NCBI GenBank assembly: GCA_025055115.1
Contig: JANWYJ010000087.1
Span: 1-64,000, forward strand
DNA: 64,000 nucleotides
DNA from: Gemmata sp.
GTDB lineage: Bacteria > Planctomycetota > Planctomycetia > Gemmatales > Gemmataceae
Reading direction: 5' to 3'
Of the stretch, positions 1 through 8,664 are shown piece after piece. A program made the position numbers and the translations under genes. The stretch's first letter is position 1. Each line of letters opens with the position of its first letter. The notes beneath the pieces are model-generated. The model was given only the letters and a program-made list of their open reading frames with translations, ran no database searches and had not been told where the DNA came from.

Positions 1-124
1 CGTGGGAAGCGTTGGGGGTTCGTAGTGGCTGAAGAAACGCTCCGTGGGAAGCTTTGGGGGTTCGCAGTGGGAGGTTCGCAGGGGTTGGGGAAACGCATTG
101 CTGGCCAAAACACGTTGCTGGCCA
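1..124. repeat. Local direct repeats in leading intergenic DNA
   Basis: Two direct-repeat families lie in the non-coding DNA before the first gene. A 28-bp unit beginning CGTGGGAAGC occurs at 1-28 and 43-70 with two mismatches. A 17-bp unit beginning AAACGCATTG is repeated head to tail at 91-107 and 108-124. The rest of the interval up to 341 shows no gene; it ends in a strong ribosome binding site (GGAGGA at 331-336). Confidence 0.75.
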
Positions 125-341
125 TGGTATTGAAGCGCGAATAATCCGCGCGTGTCGGTTTTCCTTGCACTCAGAAAGCCGGAGGCTGCTCTTCTCATGT
201 TTCCTTAATAAAATGGTGAGAAACCGGCTGTATGGTGATGGTGTTTGTTATCCCGTGCGGATGTGATGGGTGATTTTTCTAGGGTGCTAGCACTGCCGGA
301 TCGGTCAAGCCGCGTGTCCACGGCTCTCCAGGAGGAATGCC

Positions 342-1643
342 ATGTCCGACTCATCGCGCCGGCCCGCGCACAGCCTGCGGCGGGGTCTTGAAGCATTGGA
401 GGACCGGATCACACCCGTGTTTCTGCCACGCGGTGATCCCGCGTCGATCAATTTCGCACTGGGCACGCCCTTGCAGCCCGTTTCAGTCCCCAGTGGTGGG
501 CTGAGCATTGCCATCGGTAACTTGATTCCCGAAGGAACTACTGCCGCCCGGAACGAATACGTCACCGGCACGGGACCGGGCCGCGAAGGATTGGTTCGCG
601 TATGGGACCTCGACGGCAATCTGTTGCGGCAGTTCGTCCCTTTCGCGGGCTTCCAAGGTGGCATCAATGTAGCGGTGGGCGATGTTCTGGGGGATGGGGC
701 TTTGGAAATCATCGTCGCGGTCGCTTCCAACGGCCCGCCCCATGTGAAAGTCTTCACCGTCAATGGTGATGAGTTGGCAAGTTTTTACGCCTTTACCGAT
801 GCGGCCGGCAATCCGAATTATAACGGCGGCTTAAACATTGCTGTCGGCAACGTGCTGAACGAAGGCCCTGGTGGTCCGGATCGCGGCGTGGGTGCGGGGG
901 GCTTCTTTGGCGGCAACAATGCCTCCTTCAAAGCGGAGATTATTGTCGGCTCCGCCGGGGGCGGTGTTCAGGGCCACGTCAAGGTGTTCGATGGCAACGG
1001 TAAGGAGTTTCGCAGCTTCCATCCGTTTGTGGGCGGTTATTTGGGCGGTGTCTCCGTAGCCGCGGCCAGTATCGACACCACCCGGACACCTGGTTCCACG
1101 GGCGGTGGGGGTGGTTTCGGTGGGGGTAACCAAAACCGCCCGCGCGATACGAATTCCTACGCGGAAATCATTGTTGGCGCGACAGTTACGGCGCCGCATG
1201 TGAAGGTTTTCAGCGTTTGGGAAAGCGACATCCCCAGAGAATTGCAATCCTACTACGCATTCGACCCGAACTTGGGGGTGGGTATCACGGTGGCCGCCGG
1301 CAGTACCGACGGCAGCCGCGGCGCTGAAATCTACGCTGCCCTCATCGGGGGCGATTACATCACCGGTGCTCCGATTCGCATCTTCAATGGCGAAACACGG
1401 GTCTTGCGGGGTCAGTTTTTCGCCTTCCCGCCCAACTACTCCCGGGTGGTGAATATGGCGGTCGGCAATGTCATCAACTTCGACCCGCAAGACGATGATA
1501 CCCCCGGCTTTGGTAACAACGGCAACCCCTTCTTCAACACCCAAGATTTGGCTGTGGTCGCAGGCGATGGGCCGTTCGAACAACGTCCCCGATTGTTCCT
1601 GGGCCGAGCTGGATCGCCCGCCGGCCTCAACGGCCCTCCGTAA
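342..1643 (+). CDS. FG-GAP-like beta-propeller surface protein with N-terminal LExLEDRxxP motif
   Basis: 433 residues. After a short basic start the motif LEALEDRITP appears at about residues 16-25; N-termini of this kind are common on large surface proteins of Gemmata relatives and may act in export or anchoring (recalled, not proven). The rest is built from about five repeats with a core resembling AEIIVG...PHVKVF followed by an FxxF-like element, as in FG-GAP/integrin-type propeller blades. Gly-rich linkers interrupt blades 2-3. No classical signal peptide is visible. GGAGGA lies 5 bases before the ATG. The gene is monocistronic and followed by a repeat-rich gap. Likely a cell-surface structural or adhesion protein; the ligand cannot be read. 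Confidence 0.8.
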   Translation: MSDSSRRPAHSLRRGLEALEDRITPVFLPRGDPASINFALGTPLQPVSVPSGGLSIAIGNLIPEGTTAARNEYVTGTGPGREGLVRVWDLDGNLLRQFVPFAGFQGGINVAVGDVLGDGALEIIVAVASNGPPHVKVFTVNGDELASFYAFTDAAGNPNYNGGLNIAVGNVLNEGPGGPDRGVGAGGFFGGNNASFKAEIIVGSAGGGVQGHVKVFDGNGKEFRSFHPFVGGYLGGVSVAAASIDTTRTPGSTGGGGGFGGGNQNRPRDTNSYAEIIVGATVTAPHVKVFSVWESDIPRELQSYYAFDPNLGVGITVAAGSTDGSRGAEIYAALIGGDYITGAPIRIFNGETRVLRGQFFAFPPNYSRVVNMAVGNVINFDPQDDDTPGFGNNGNPFFNTQDLAVVAGDGPFEQRPRLFLGRAGSPAGLNGPP

Positions 1644-1715
1644 TCGCCCCAATCGCTTGACCCCACGGAGGAGGGCGACTCGCGATCGGCACACAGAACA
1701 ATTTGGGACGACACT

Positions 1716-1777
1716 CCCGTTCGGACGCGCGGATTGTTCTTCCGAACCCGTTCGGACGCGCGAAGTGTTATCCCGAA
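1716..1777. repeat. 31-bp tandem direct repeat
   Basis: A 31-bp unit beginning CCCGTTCGGACGCGCG is repeated head to tail (1716-1746 and 1747-1777), with divergence in the second half. It lies in the 578-base gene-free stretch 1644-2221. Confidence 0.75.
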
Positions 1778-1938
1778 GATGATTCCTCATCCGTTCCCAG
1801 AACAGCTCCGTCACGGATGCGGGGCTGTTTCCATTGTGAACATTTGGTTCATGATGTGCAACAAGTCTTCGGCCTTGGGTCTTCCAGGAATGGAAAGGCT
1901 GTTCACATTTTGGACAACGGTTGCAACCTTTCTGGCGT

Positions 1939-2059
1939 GAATGTCGTTCTCCTCGTCCTACCACGAATGTCGTTCTCCTCGTCCTACCACGACTGCGGGC
2001 CGGGCAGCTCAGCCGTCGCGTCCGACCTTTCTCGCGTGAATATCGTTTTCTTCGTCCCC
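1939..2059. repeat. 26-bp tandem repeat plus third degenerate copy
   Basis: A 26-bp unit beginning GAATGTCGTTCTCCTCGTCC occurs identically at 1939-1964 and 1965-1990; a degraded third copy (GAATATCGTTTTCTTCGTCC) starts at 2038, 73 bases after copy 2. No gene is supported in 1644-2221; the stretch ends in GAGGAAAAGAC just before the next ATG. Confidence 0.75.
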
Positions 2060-2221
2060 ATCCCGATCCTTGCGGTCGTTCTGGTCGTAACGACAGTGCG
2101 GGCTGTTTAATCAGCCCAGTTTCCGCAGTTTACCTTTGACGGATTTTTTCTCCAGTTCTACCATCGTTAACGGGGTTCTGTCGCGTTTCGCTCGATCCGT
2201 TTGTCTTGACGAGGAAAAGAC

Positions 2222-3187
2222 ATGTACAGCATCGTGATGCTCACCGCATTGTCGGCCGGCTCCGACGTGACGCCGCCGACCGCTCCCCCCCCGCGTGCGA
2301 CCGATCCGGCACCGATGGCCATGGGCTATGGCGGTGTCGTGATGGCCGGTTGCAACGGTTGCTATAGCGCGTGTTACGGCTCGTGCTTGGGGTCCTGTTT
2401 CGGCTCCTGTTATGGGTCCTGCTACGGTTCGTGCTTCGGTTGTGGTTGTATCGGCCATCGCATTGGCTTGTTTGGGAAGCGTTTCCACAAAGGCTGCCTG
2501 GGCTGTGTGGGGTATTCCTGTGCCGGGTACAATTGCTTCGGCTCGTGCTACGGTTGTACTGGTTGGCATGGCTCGTATGTGGAGACGGGCTTTGTTGTAC
2601 CCGGTTATTGGCACGGAACGAACATCACCCGCGGTCAGTACCCGCTGGGCTACTCGTGCGCAGGTAGCTGCCATGGAGGGGCGTTGGTGATTTATGGTCC
2701 GGAGTCGGGGCCGCCGATCGGTGCGCCAGCTTGGAGCCCGCGTGGTTACTACACCCCCGTGGCGCCAGTATGGGGTGCGGGAGCACCCGTGGTGGTGGGG
2801 CGGTTGGCCGATCCGCCGGAAACCAACGGCAATGCCTACTATCCCAACAAACCGCCCGCGGTGACGATCCCGCCCGAGCCGATGAAGAAACCCGGTTCGG
2901 ATACCGCACCGAAAGGCGCTCATCTCAAATTCAAAGTCCCGGCGGAGGCGAAACTCTTCGTCGATGGCCAACTCACAACCTCCACCGGCACAGAACGGAC
3001 CTTCTACACGCCGCCGCTGGAACGGGGGAAGAAATTCTACTATGAAGTGAAAGCCGAAATGGTTCTCAATGGTCAAACCATCACCGAAGAGAAGAAGGTT
3101 ATCCTCGAAGCCGGGGCGAACATCACCGAAGAATTCACGGTCTTGCTCGCCGCGGTAGCCAAGGCCAATAGCGTTGCTGGGAAATAG
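2222..3187 (+). CDS. Cys-rich TIGR03000-domain protein
   Basis: 321 residues in three parts. Residues 1-40 form a short hydrophobic/Pro-rich lead without a clear signal peptide. Residues 44-150 hold 18 cysteines, mostly as CYGS/CLGS/CFGS tetrapeptide repeats rich in Gly and Tyr, which could bind metal or cross-link. Residues about 232-310 match the planctomycete TIGR03000 domain: beta-rich, with a VDG turn and a YYEVKAE strand, ending in a short hydrophobic tail. TIGR03000 has no assigned function that I know of. The start is set by GAGGAAAAG 3-4 bases upstream. Probably an envelope or wall component. Confidence 0.75.
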   Translation: MYSIVMLTALSAGSDVTPPTAPPPRATDPAPMAMGYGGVVMAGCNGCYSACYGSCLGSCFGSCYGSCYGSCFGCGCIGHRIGLFGKRFHKGCLGCVGYSCAGYNCFGSCYGCTGWHGSYVETGFVVPGYWHGTNITRGQYPLGYSCAGSCHGGALVIYGPESGPPIGAPAWSPRGYYTPVAPVWGAGAPVVVGRLADPPETNGNAYYPNKPPAVTIPPEPMKKPGSDTAPKGAHLKFKVPAEAKLFVDGQLTTSTGTERTFYTPPLERGKKFYYEVKAEMVLNGQTITEEKKVILEAGANITEEFTVLLAAVAKANSVAGK

Positions 3188-3203
3188 CCGTCGAGAGCAG
3201 TCC

Positions 3204-3428
3204 CAGAAGACTCCTCCAAGGTTGCACGACCTCTTGCGACTTGGGGTCGTGGCGCAAATTTCTCACAGCGACAACAATCAGAAGACCTCCCCAGGGTTGC
3301 AAGACTCCTTGCGACCCTGTTCATTTTTTGCACAGGCTGCAGCTTCACCTCTCTTTCTTCCAAAGCGCTATTCCCTACCTTGTCCCCCGTGACGGTATCC
3401 GCCGGCTGGTGACGGTATCCACCGACTT
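3204..3428. repeat. Two direct-repeat pairs before the phosphatase gene
   Basis: A roughly 40-bp imperfect repeat beginning CAGAAGAC occurs at 3204-3244 and 3279-3319 (offset 75). Each copy can fold a 5-bp stem (CCAAG/CTTGG in copy 1, CAGGG/CCCTG in copy 2). A 20-bp unit beginning GTGACGGTATCC is repeated head to tail at 3389-3408 and 3409-3428. The gap 3188-3503 holds no supported gene. Confidence 0.7.
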
Positions 3429-3503
3429 CAGGAAGGCCATCGGATAGTCGCCGGATAATTGGATAGTAGCCAGATAACAGCCAGACAAGGGAGGAGGTCG
3501 ACC

Positions 3504-4166
3504 ATCGAACCAACAACCCTGTGGTTGGTGCGACACGCGGAAAGCGCCACACCGACCCTTTTTCACGGTGCCGAATCCGATGTGGAACTTGGCGCCCACG
3601 GTCACCGTCAAGCCAAGGCGGCGGCCGAGTGGTTTCGCCAGCTTCAACCGACGCTGGTCGTCTCGTCGGCGATGCGGCGTGCGGTACAAACTGCGGCACC
3701 GATTGCCGCGCTCTGCGGCGTTGCCCATGTGATTGAGCCGCTTTTGCACGAACGTGCGGTGGGGCCGTTGTCAGGCCGTCCCCGCGACGAGGGCGAGCCG
3801 ATTTGGCAAGAAACCTTGGCGAAGTGGCGCAGTGGCGAAACTGCCTATGCCCATCCCGGGATGGAATCGTTCGATGCCATCCGCCAGCGCACGCTGCCGG
3901 TGTTACAGCGGATCGTGACGGATTATGTTGGTGGGCGGATTGTGTTGGTCAGTCACGGCGTGGTGTGTAAGGTGTTGCTGTTGACGCTATTACCGGGCTA
4001 TTCCGCGGCCGATTGGCTTCGTATCGGTGTGGCGAAAAACGTGGCAGTGAGCGAACTGCTTGCGACCACCGACGGCTGGCATGCTCGGCAGTTGCTACAG
4101 GTGCCAGCACCGGTGCAAGCGGTCGATGCCGCGCGGGCGCAAGCGGTTGCGATGACCGAAGCATGA
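3504..4166 (+). CDS. Histidine phosphatase family protein (phosphoglycerate-mutase-like), probable ATC start
   Basis: About 220 residues. The histidine-phosphatase signature LWLVRHAES stands near the N-terminus (RHG-type motif with RHA), followed by a conserved arginine region (SSAMRRAVQTA) and the second catalytic His in VLVSHGVV. The family removes phosphate from small molecules or proteins; the substrate cannot be read. Start choice: AGGAGG at 3492-3497 sits 6 bases before an in-frame ATC at 3504, giving a protein that begins (M)EPTTLWLVRH. There is no in-frame ATG nearby; the only upstream alternative is TTG at 3459, which lacks a ribosome site. An ATC start is rare and unproven. A hairpin terminator follows at 4214. 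Confidence 0.8.
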   Translation: MEPTTLWLVRHAESATPTLFHGAESDVELGAHGHRQAKAAAEWFRQLQPTLVVSSAMRRAVQTAAPIAALCGVAHVIEPLLHERAVGPLSGRPRDEGEPIWQETLAKWRSGETAYAHPGMESFDAIRQRTLPVLQRIVTDYVGGRIVLVSHGVVCKVLLLTLLPGYSAADWLRIGVAKNVAVSELLATTDGWHARQLLQVPAPVQAVDAARAQAVAMTEA

Positions 4167-4213
4167 AACCCTGAGATACTCCGGTTGGCGAAAGAAGGCT
4201 TGTCGATCAGCCA

Positions 4214-4246
4214 AGGGCTGAGGCTTGAACCTCAGCCCTATTTTGG
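4214..4246 (+). terminator. Hairpin terminator after histidine phosphatase
   Basis: A perfect 10-bp stem (AGGGCTGAGG at 4214-4223, CCTCAGCCCT at 4230-4239) with a 6-base loop is followed by ATTTTGG. The T-run is short, so intrinsic termination is likely but not certain. Confidence 0.65.
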
Positions 4247-4446
4247 GGGGAGCATTTCTCAGTTTCGTTCCGATTGTGCGCTTCGTATGAAGACGCCGGG
4301 TGAAGGAAGACGATACCTGTTTTCAGCGGAGAACGGTCTGGACAGGTGGTCGGATCGGCAGGCGGCCCTTGATGGCGGTGACTGCCGAAGTGGCGATGCC
4401 GACACAAGGTGCGAAGTTCGGGATCAGCCGGCACGGAGGCACGGAC

Positions 4447-5208
4447 ATGACCAGCGAAGAGCTTCTCGCTCCTACCAACGAAGCCGAAACCCTGCGGCAA
4501 CAACTGCTGCAAGCGCAGCGGCTCAGCAGTGTCGGCGAATTGGCCTCCAGCATCGCCCATGAATTCAACAATATCCTGACAACTATTATTAATTCGGCCA
4601 AACTCGGCAGTCGCAATCCCGATGTTCAGGAGAAGCAGCAGGCCTTCGAGCGGATCATCAAAGCTGGGCAACGGGCGGCAGCGATTGCGGCGGGCATGCT
4701 CGGCTATGCCCGGAAAAGCGGTACCCACCGACAGCGGACCGACATAGCTCGGCTGGTGGAAGAAGTGTTGATTCTCACGGAAAAAGACCTTGCCAAGCAT
4801 CATGTGGTGGTGGAAACAAAGTTCCTGGCCCGTCCCATGGCCTGGGTTCTGCCGGGGCAGATCGAGCAGATTCTCATCAACCTCATCATCAACGCGCGGC
4901 AAGCGATGCCCAACGGCGGGCGATTGCGCATCGAAGTACGCGAGAATCGGGAAGCCGATACGGTGGAAATCCAAGTCGCTGATACGGGCGTGGGGATTCC
5001 GCCGGAACAGCTCCGCATGATCTTTGAACCCTTTTTCACCACCAAACAGCCGGATGAATACGGCCGCGGCGGCACCGGTTTAGGTTTGAGCGTCTGCCGG
5101 CAGATCATCGAACAGCATCACGGGCGGATTCGCGTCGAAAGCATCGTCGGGAAAGGTTCTACATTCACCGTCAAACTTCCGAAACGGCTGCCGGACGATC
5201 CGGAATAA
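4447..5208 (+). CDS. Sensor histidine kinase (soluble, no sensory domain)
   Basis: 253 residues from the ATG at 4447, preceded by an ACGGAGGCACGG ribosome site; the frame is open further upstream but without kinase features. Residues 1-30 look like a short coiled coil. The phospho-acceptor box is SSIAHEFNN with His38. The catalytic domain has an N box (NLIINARQAM), G1 (ADTGVGIPPE), F box (EPFFTTK) and G2 (GGTGLGLSV). It resembles the cytoplasmic core of NtrB-like kinases. No membrane segment or PAS domain precedes the His box and no response regulator is adjacent, so it is an orphan that may take its signal from a partner protein. Confidence 0.88.
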   Translation: MTSEELLAPTNEAETLRQQLLQAQRLSSVGELASSIAHEFNNILTTIINSAKLGSRNPDVQEKQQAFERIIKAGQRAAAIAAGMLGYARKSGTHRQRTDIARLVEEVLILTEKDLAKHHVVVETKFLARPMAWVLPGQIEQILINLIINARQAMPNGGRLRIEVRENREADTVEIQVADTGVGIPPEQLRMIFEPFFTTKQPDEYGRGGTGLGLSVCRQIIEQHHGRIRVESIVGKGSTFTVKLPKRLPDDPE

Positions 5209-5309
5209 GGCCCTCGTTTGTGGGATCATTGCGATGGCTACCCCAGGGTGGCCGTTCACCCTCAGATGATCACCGCGGGGACTTCAACGCTCGCTCGCAG
5301 CCCGCGGGG

Positions 5310-7190
5310 TTAGTGGCCTGACTCGAGCCAGGGGTCCACTCGGCGGGCTACAGTGCCCACGATGGGTAAACAGCGACAGCCACATTCCGCACACACACCG
5401 ATGAACGGGGCAAGCAATCGCGGCGCGACCCGTACCTCGTCGTTCCAATACAGTGTGGGATATTCGCCCAAAACCATCGACCGGAAGCGGAGCCAACCTT
5501 TGATCAGCTGGACCCACTCGGGGGCCAAGGGCCGCGTCAGATGATGACGAGTGGTGCCAATAAGAAGTTCCCAGCCGTTGTTCAGCATGCGGATATCCGC
5601 GTTGGCATCGAGCAGCGTTTCTGAACCGATGCGGACACCGCCGAGGGTGACAAGTACCGGGCCGAGGATTTCTTCGAGTTCTGGCGCGGTGGTACAAACG
5701 AGCAAAAGTCCGGGTTCTTCGAGAAGTAAACGACAAGCCCGCTGAGGCGAACGTTCCGCCACTTCGAAAACCGTTTGGGCCTCATCGATGCGTTTCCAAG
5801 GTCGGCTGGGTTGATGGGTCCAGATGCCGTACAGCATCGCCAGTTGATGCGGGGGCCATGTGAATGCCCGGGCCACATGTGGCGCCGCGGCGGCGAAGGC
5901 TAAAACATCGCGGGGGGTCAGACCGGCGGCGAAGGCTGCGGCTAACATCAGAATGCGCAAGCGTTTCCATTCTCCCGCGGGACGCGGTTGGCTGAGATAA
6001 GCCGCCAGAACATATTCGGCGAACGCGGCCGGCCGATCGCCCTGTAAGGCTCGGCCCACAAGTTTGGCGATGCCTTCGGGGCCATCGCGGCCAAAGCGGG
6101 TGCTGTCGTGGATCTGTAAGCTTTGCGCGGCGGCCCACAGGGGTAGTTCTTCCAGCTGGGACCGTGCCCGCATGACGAGGAATTGGAGTGTGTTCGCTCG
6201 TTCTAGGGGGTCGCCACGGCCCCAACTTGTCAGGCACAGCCGCGTCAGCCAGCGGGCGGCTTGGCGGCGGTCGGCCCACGACGGGGCCAGCGTTTTCCAG
6301 GCGGTGGTGATGGCGGCGTCGTCGGGAGATTCACCAGGGCAGCAGAAAAAATAGGTGAAGCCATAGGCGGCCAGTGCCAGAACAACACCGATACCCAAGT
6401 GCAGAAAACCACCGATGAGTACCAGCGTGGCGGCGGCCACCAGCGTGGCCGACAAGCGCGGCGGAACTCGCGGCACAACGCTCACCACATGGCCATCGCC
6501 CGCGAGGCGACCGCCGGCCAAAGCCAACGGGGGGGGCAATGGCGGTAGCGCGGGGGGGACGTCGGCGTAGCAGTCCGGGCAGAGAGCTACACCCCGCTGG
6601 CCCGCCGCAGTGAGCAGCGCGTGGGTTTCATCCGGCGTGGCGGTGCTGGCGGCCCATTGACCAAGGACGCGTTCGCTCAGTTCGGCGACGGTCTCGAAGG
6701 ATGCGGGGTCGTTGTGGTGGGCGTACTCGGCCCGCCGCATTTGTGCGATGCGATCCAGACGGCGGGTTTTTCCATCTACCAACCAGAGGCGATGTTCGTG
6801 CCACAGGTGCTTCACCATGTCGGCGTGGGGCAAGACCGCGGTGCAGCGGGGGCAACTCTCGACGAATTCATTCGCGGCCTCGTCCACCAGGGCATCGAGG
6901 GCGTCACTTTTTTCGACGCGATTCTGCAGGTCGCGCAGGCGTTGCAGTTTCTGCACCGCTGGCAATCCCTCACTCAGGATCGCGACGATGTCGCGAATCG
7001 CCGTGATCGCATCCGGAAGTGATTCGATCGCTCGTGCGGCTGCTGCCAGTCGCAGCGGGCTGGGGATGGCTTCATTGGCTAACAACGGCAACAGCCCCGC
7101 GATCATGGTGCTGCGCTCATGCGGCGGCCGCGAACGCAGCTGAATGACCCACTTTGCCAGCAATTCACTCGGATCGTTGGATGCGATCAT
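5310..7190 (-). CDS. Hypothetical membrane protein with zinc-finger-like CxxC motifs
   Basis: 626 residues from the ATG at 7190; the frame stays open upstream, but that part has the composition of an unused frame and overlaps the next gene. I do not recognise a family. Visible elements: a helical N-terminal third; a Cys2His2-like motif (CPRCTAVLPHADMVKHLWHEH); a CPDC pair followed by a Pro-rich stretch; two adjacent hydrophobic segments in the middle (ATLVAAATLVLIGGFLHLG and VVLALAAYGFTYFFC), suggesting a membrane hairpin; and a C-terminal CAECGC. It starts 8 bases after the stop of the gene at 7199-7543, so the two are probably co-transcribed. Confidence 0.72.
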   Translation of the reverse strand: MIASNDPSELLAKWVIQLRSRPPHERSTMIAGLLPLLANEAIPSPLRLAAAARAIESLPDAITAIRDIVAILSEGLPAVQKLQRLRDLQNRVEKSDALDALVDEAANEFVESCPRCTAVLPHADMVKHLWHEHRLWLVDGKTRRLDRIAQMRRAEYAHHNDPASFETVAELSERVLGQWAASTATPDETHALLTAAGQRGVALCPDCYADVPPALPPLPPPLALAGGRLAGDGHVVSVVPRVPPRLSATLVAAATLVLIGGFLHLGIGVVLALAAYGFTYFFCCPGESPDDAAITTAWKTLAPSWADRRQAARWLTRLCLTSWGRGDPLERANTLQFLVMRARSQLEELPLWAAAQSLQIHDSTRFGRDGPEGIAKLVGRALQGDRPAAFAEYVLAAYLSQPRPAGEWKRLRILMLAAAFAAGLTPRDVLAFAAAAPHVARAFTWPPHQLAMLYGIWTHQPSRPWKRIDEAQTVFEVAERSPQRACRLLLEEPGLLLVCTTAPELEEILGPVLVTLGGVRIGSETLLDANADIRMLNNGWELLIGTTRHHLTRPLAPEWVQLIKGWLRFRSMVLGEYPTLYWNDEVRVAPRLLAPFIGVCAECGCRCLPIVGTVARRVDPWLESGH

Positions 7191-7198
7191 GGTTTGCG

Positions 7199-7543
7199 TC
7201 AGCCGATGTCGTGGATCGGCTCGGTACCGGTCGGTTGGGGCAATTGCGGGCGGAGTAAAAACGGTCCTGTTTGGAGTTCGCCGATCGACCACCGGCCGAT
7301 GATACTGCCCTCGCCGTCCGGCTGGCCGACATACACCACGCGGTGCTGGCCAAGGTACTGTTTGATCATGCGCACTTCGCCTGTGAGTTCGTTGTAGTCT
7401 CCGTGGAAGGTGAATACACCGACCCGGTCGCGTCCTTGCCCTGTTACGTGGCCGTGGGCAAACTGCAGGATCAACGGCGCCATCGCTTGCCGACCCCAGC
7501 CGTCTTGTACCCAGAAACCGTCCCAGCGACCGGATGGATACAT
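7199..7543 (-). CDS. Small hypothetical beta-rich protein
   Basis: 114 residues from the ATG at 7543, which follows GGAGAACACCTC. The sequence is rich in Gly, Trp and alternating hydrophobics (for example GRWDGFWVQDGWGRQAM, VGVFTFHGDY, HRVVYVGQPDGEGSIIGRW), suggesting a small antiparallel beta-barrel in which the ligand or fold is marked by repeated G-x-W elements. I cannot name the family. It is the first gene of a probable two-gene unit with the membrane protein downstream. Confidence 0.65.
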   Translation of the reverse strand: MYPSGRWDGFWVQDGWGRQAMAPLILQFAHGHVTGQGRDRVGVFTFHGDYNELTGEVRMIKQYLGQHRVVYVGQPDGEGSIIGRWSIGELQTGPFLLRPQLPQPTGTEPIHDIG

Positions 7544-7637
7544 GAGGTGTTCTCCCGAAGTGCTCTGCCAGCGATTGTACAACGGGGCGTGCGAAGTCGC
7601 CTACCCATGTTCGCCGTGAGTGTGTAAGGTTTCCTTT

Positions 7638-8654
7638 ATGACCCACGCTGACGCACGGCCGTACATCTGGATGTTGTGCGGTTCGTTTTCTTTTTCCGTG
7701 ATGGCCGTTTTGGCCGAAGCCCTCACCCATGCAACGGCGGAATCGCCCCCATTATGCGATTGGCAAACCGTGGCCGTCTTCCGCGCTGCATTGGTGGCGA
7801 TTTTCGCAGCCATTCTTGCGAAACAGGCGAGCGTGCGTTTGGTATGGTGGCGACCCGCACGGTTGTGGGTGCGAAGCATCGCCGGCAGTTGCAGTATGGT
7901 GTGTACGTTTTATGCTTTTGGGAATTTACGATCCAGCGATGTCGTGACGCTCAGCAACACCTTTCCGTTGTGGGTGGCGGTGTTGTCGTGGCCGCTGTAC
8001 GGTCGCTTACCCAGTCGGAAAACGTTTCTAGCCATCATCATTGGGGTTATCGGGGTTGCCTTAGTCGAACAGCCGCACTGGGAAACCGGCAACTGGGGCG
8101 TGGCGGCGGCATTGGCCGCGGCGGCGTTCACCGCGATCGCCATGTTGGGCTTACACCACCTGCACGACATCGACCCTCGCGCGGTGGTGGTGCATTTTTC
8201 CGTGGTGGCCACAGGTTTCTGCGTGGCGACGTATTTCCTCACCCCACGCAGCTATACGCTACACAGCTTGCTGGATTATCGGGTGGCCCTCATGTTGCTT
8301 GGGATTGGTATTTCCGCAACCATTGGGCAAGTGTTTCTGACCCTAGCCTTTGGCCGCGGCGCACCAGCCAAAGTGTCGGTCGTTGGCCTGATGCAAATTG
8401 TTTTCGTGTTGCTGATGAGTATTGTGATTTTCGACCATCCGGTGAACGGCCTGACGCTGCTTGGAACGGTGTTGGTTGTAGCTCCGACGGCGTGGCTACT
8501 GACGCAACCCAAAACGGCGGTTTCTCCAGCAAGTTCCCCACATCCCGGCCCAACCGCGGACGCCATCCCCACAGTCAAGGTGGCCGGGCCGCCACAGGCG
8601 GCGCACGCTGTCGCTCAGGATCACCCTCTGGATAGCCCCGCGCTGCAGCCATGA
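7638..8654 (+). CDS. EamA/DMT-family transporter
   Basis: 338 residues from ATG 7638 (AAGG 8 bases upstream). Ten hydrophobic helices in two five-helix halves, typical of the drug/metabolite transporter superfamily. The first half contains a conserved-looking RSIAGSCSMVCTFYAF helix and SNTFPLWVAVLSWPLYG, and the second ends in LLGTVLVVAPTAWLLTQP, as in EamA proteins. The last ~50 residues form a Pro/Ala-rich cytoplasmic tail. Substrate unknown; relatives move amino acids, purines or other metabolites. It is convergent with the glycosyltransferase at 8665, with only 10 bases between the stops. Confidence 0.85.
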   Translation: MTHADARPYIWMLCGSFSFSVMAVLAEALTHATAESPPLCDWQTVAVFRAALVAIFAAILAKQASVRLVWWRPARLWVRSIAGSCSMVCTFYAFGNLRSSDVVTLSNTFPLWVAVLSWPLYGRLPSRKTFLAIIIGVIGVALVEQPHWETGNWGVAAALAAAAFTAIAMLGLHHLHDIDPRAVVVHFSVVATGFCVATYFLTPRSYTLHSLLDYRVALMLLGIGISATIGQVFLTLAFGRGAPAKVSVVGLMQIVFVLLMSIVIFDHPVNGLTLLGTVLVVAPTAWLLTQPKTAVSPASSPHPGPTADAIPTVKVAGPPQAAHAVAQDHPLDSPALQP

Positions 8655-8664
8655 ATCGCCCCCG

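Noticed and set aside
831-1964. Long minus-strand open frame opposite the surface protein
   Set aside because: It mirrors the plus-strand coding region, has no family signal, and its sequence shows the composition of a shadow frame.
7191-7730. N-terminal extension of the 5310 gene to 7730
   Set aside because: It would overlap the whole small gene 7199-7543, is Arg/Pro-rich in the way of an unused frame, and a good ATG exists at 7190.
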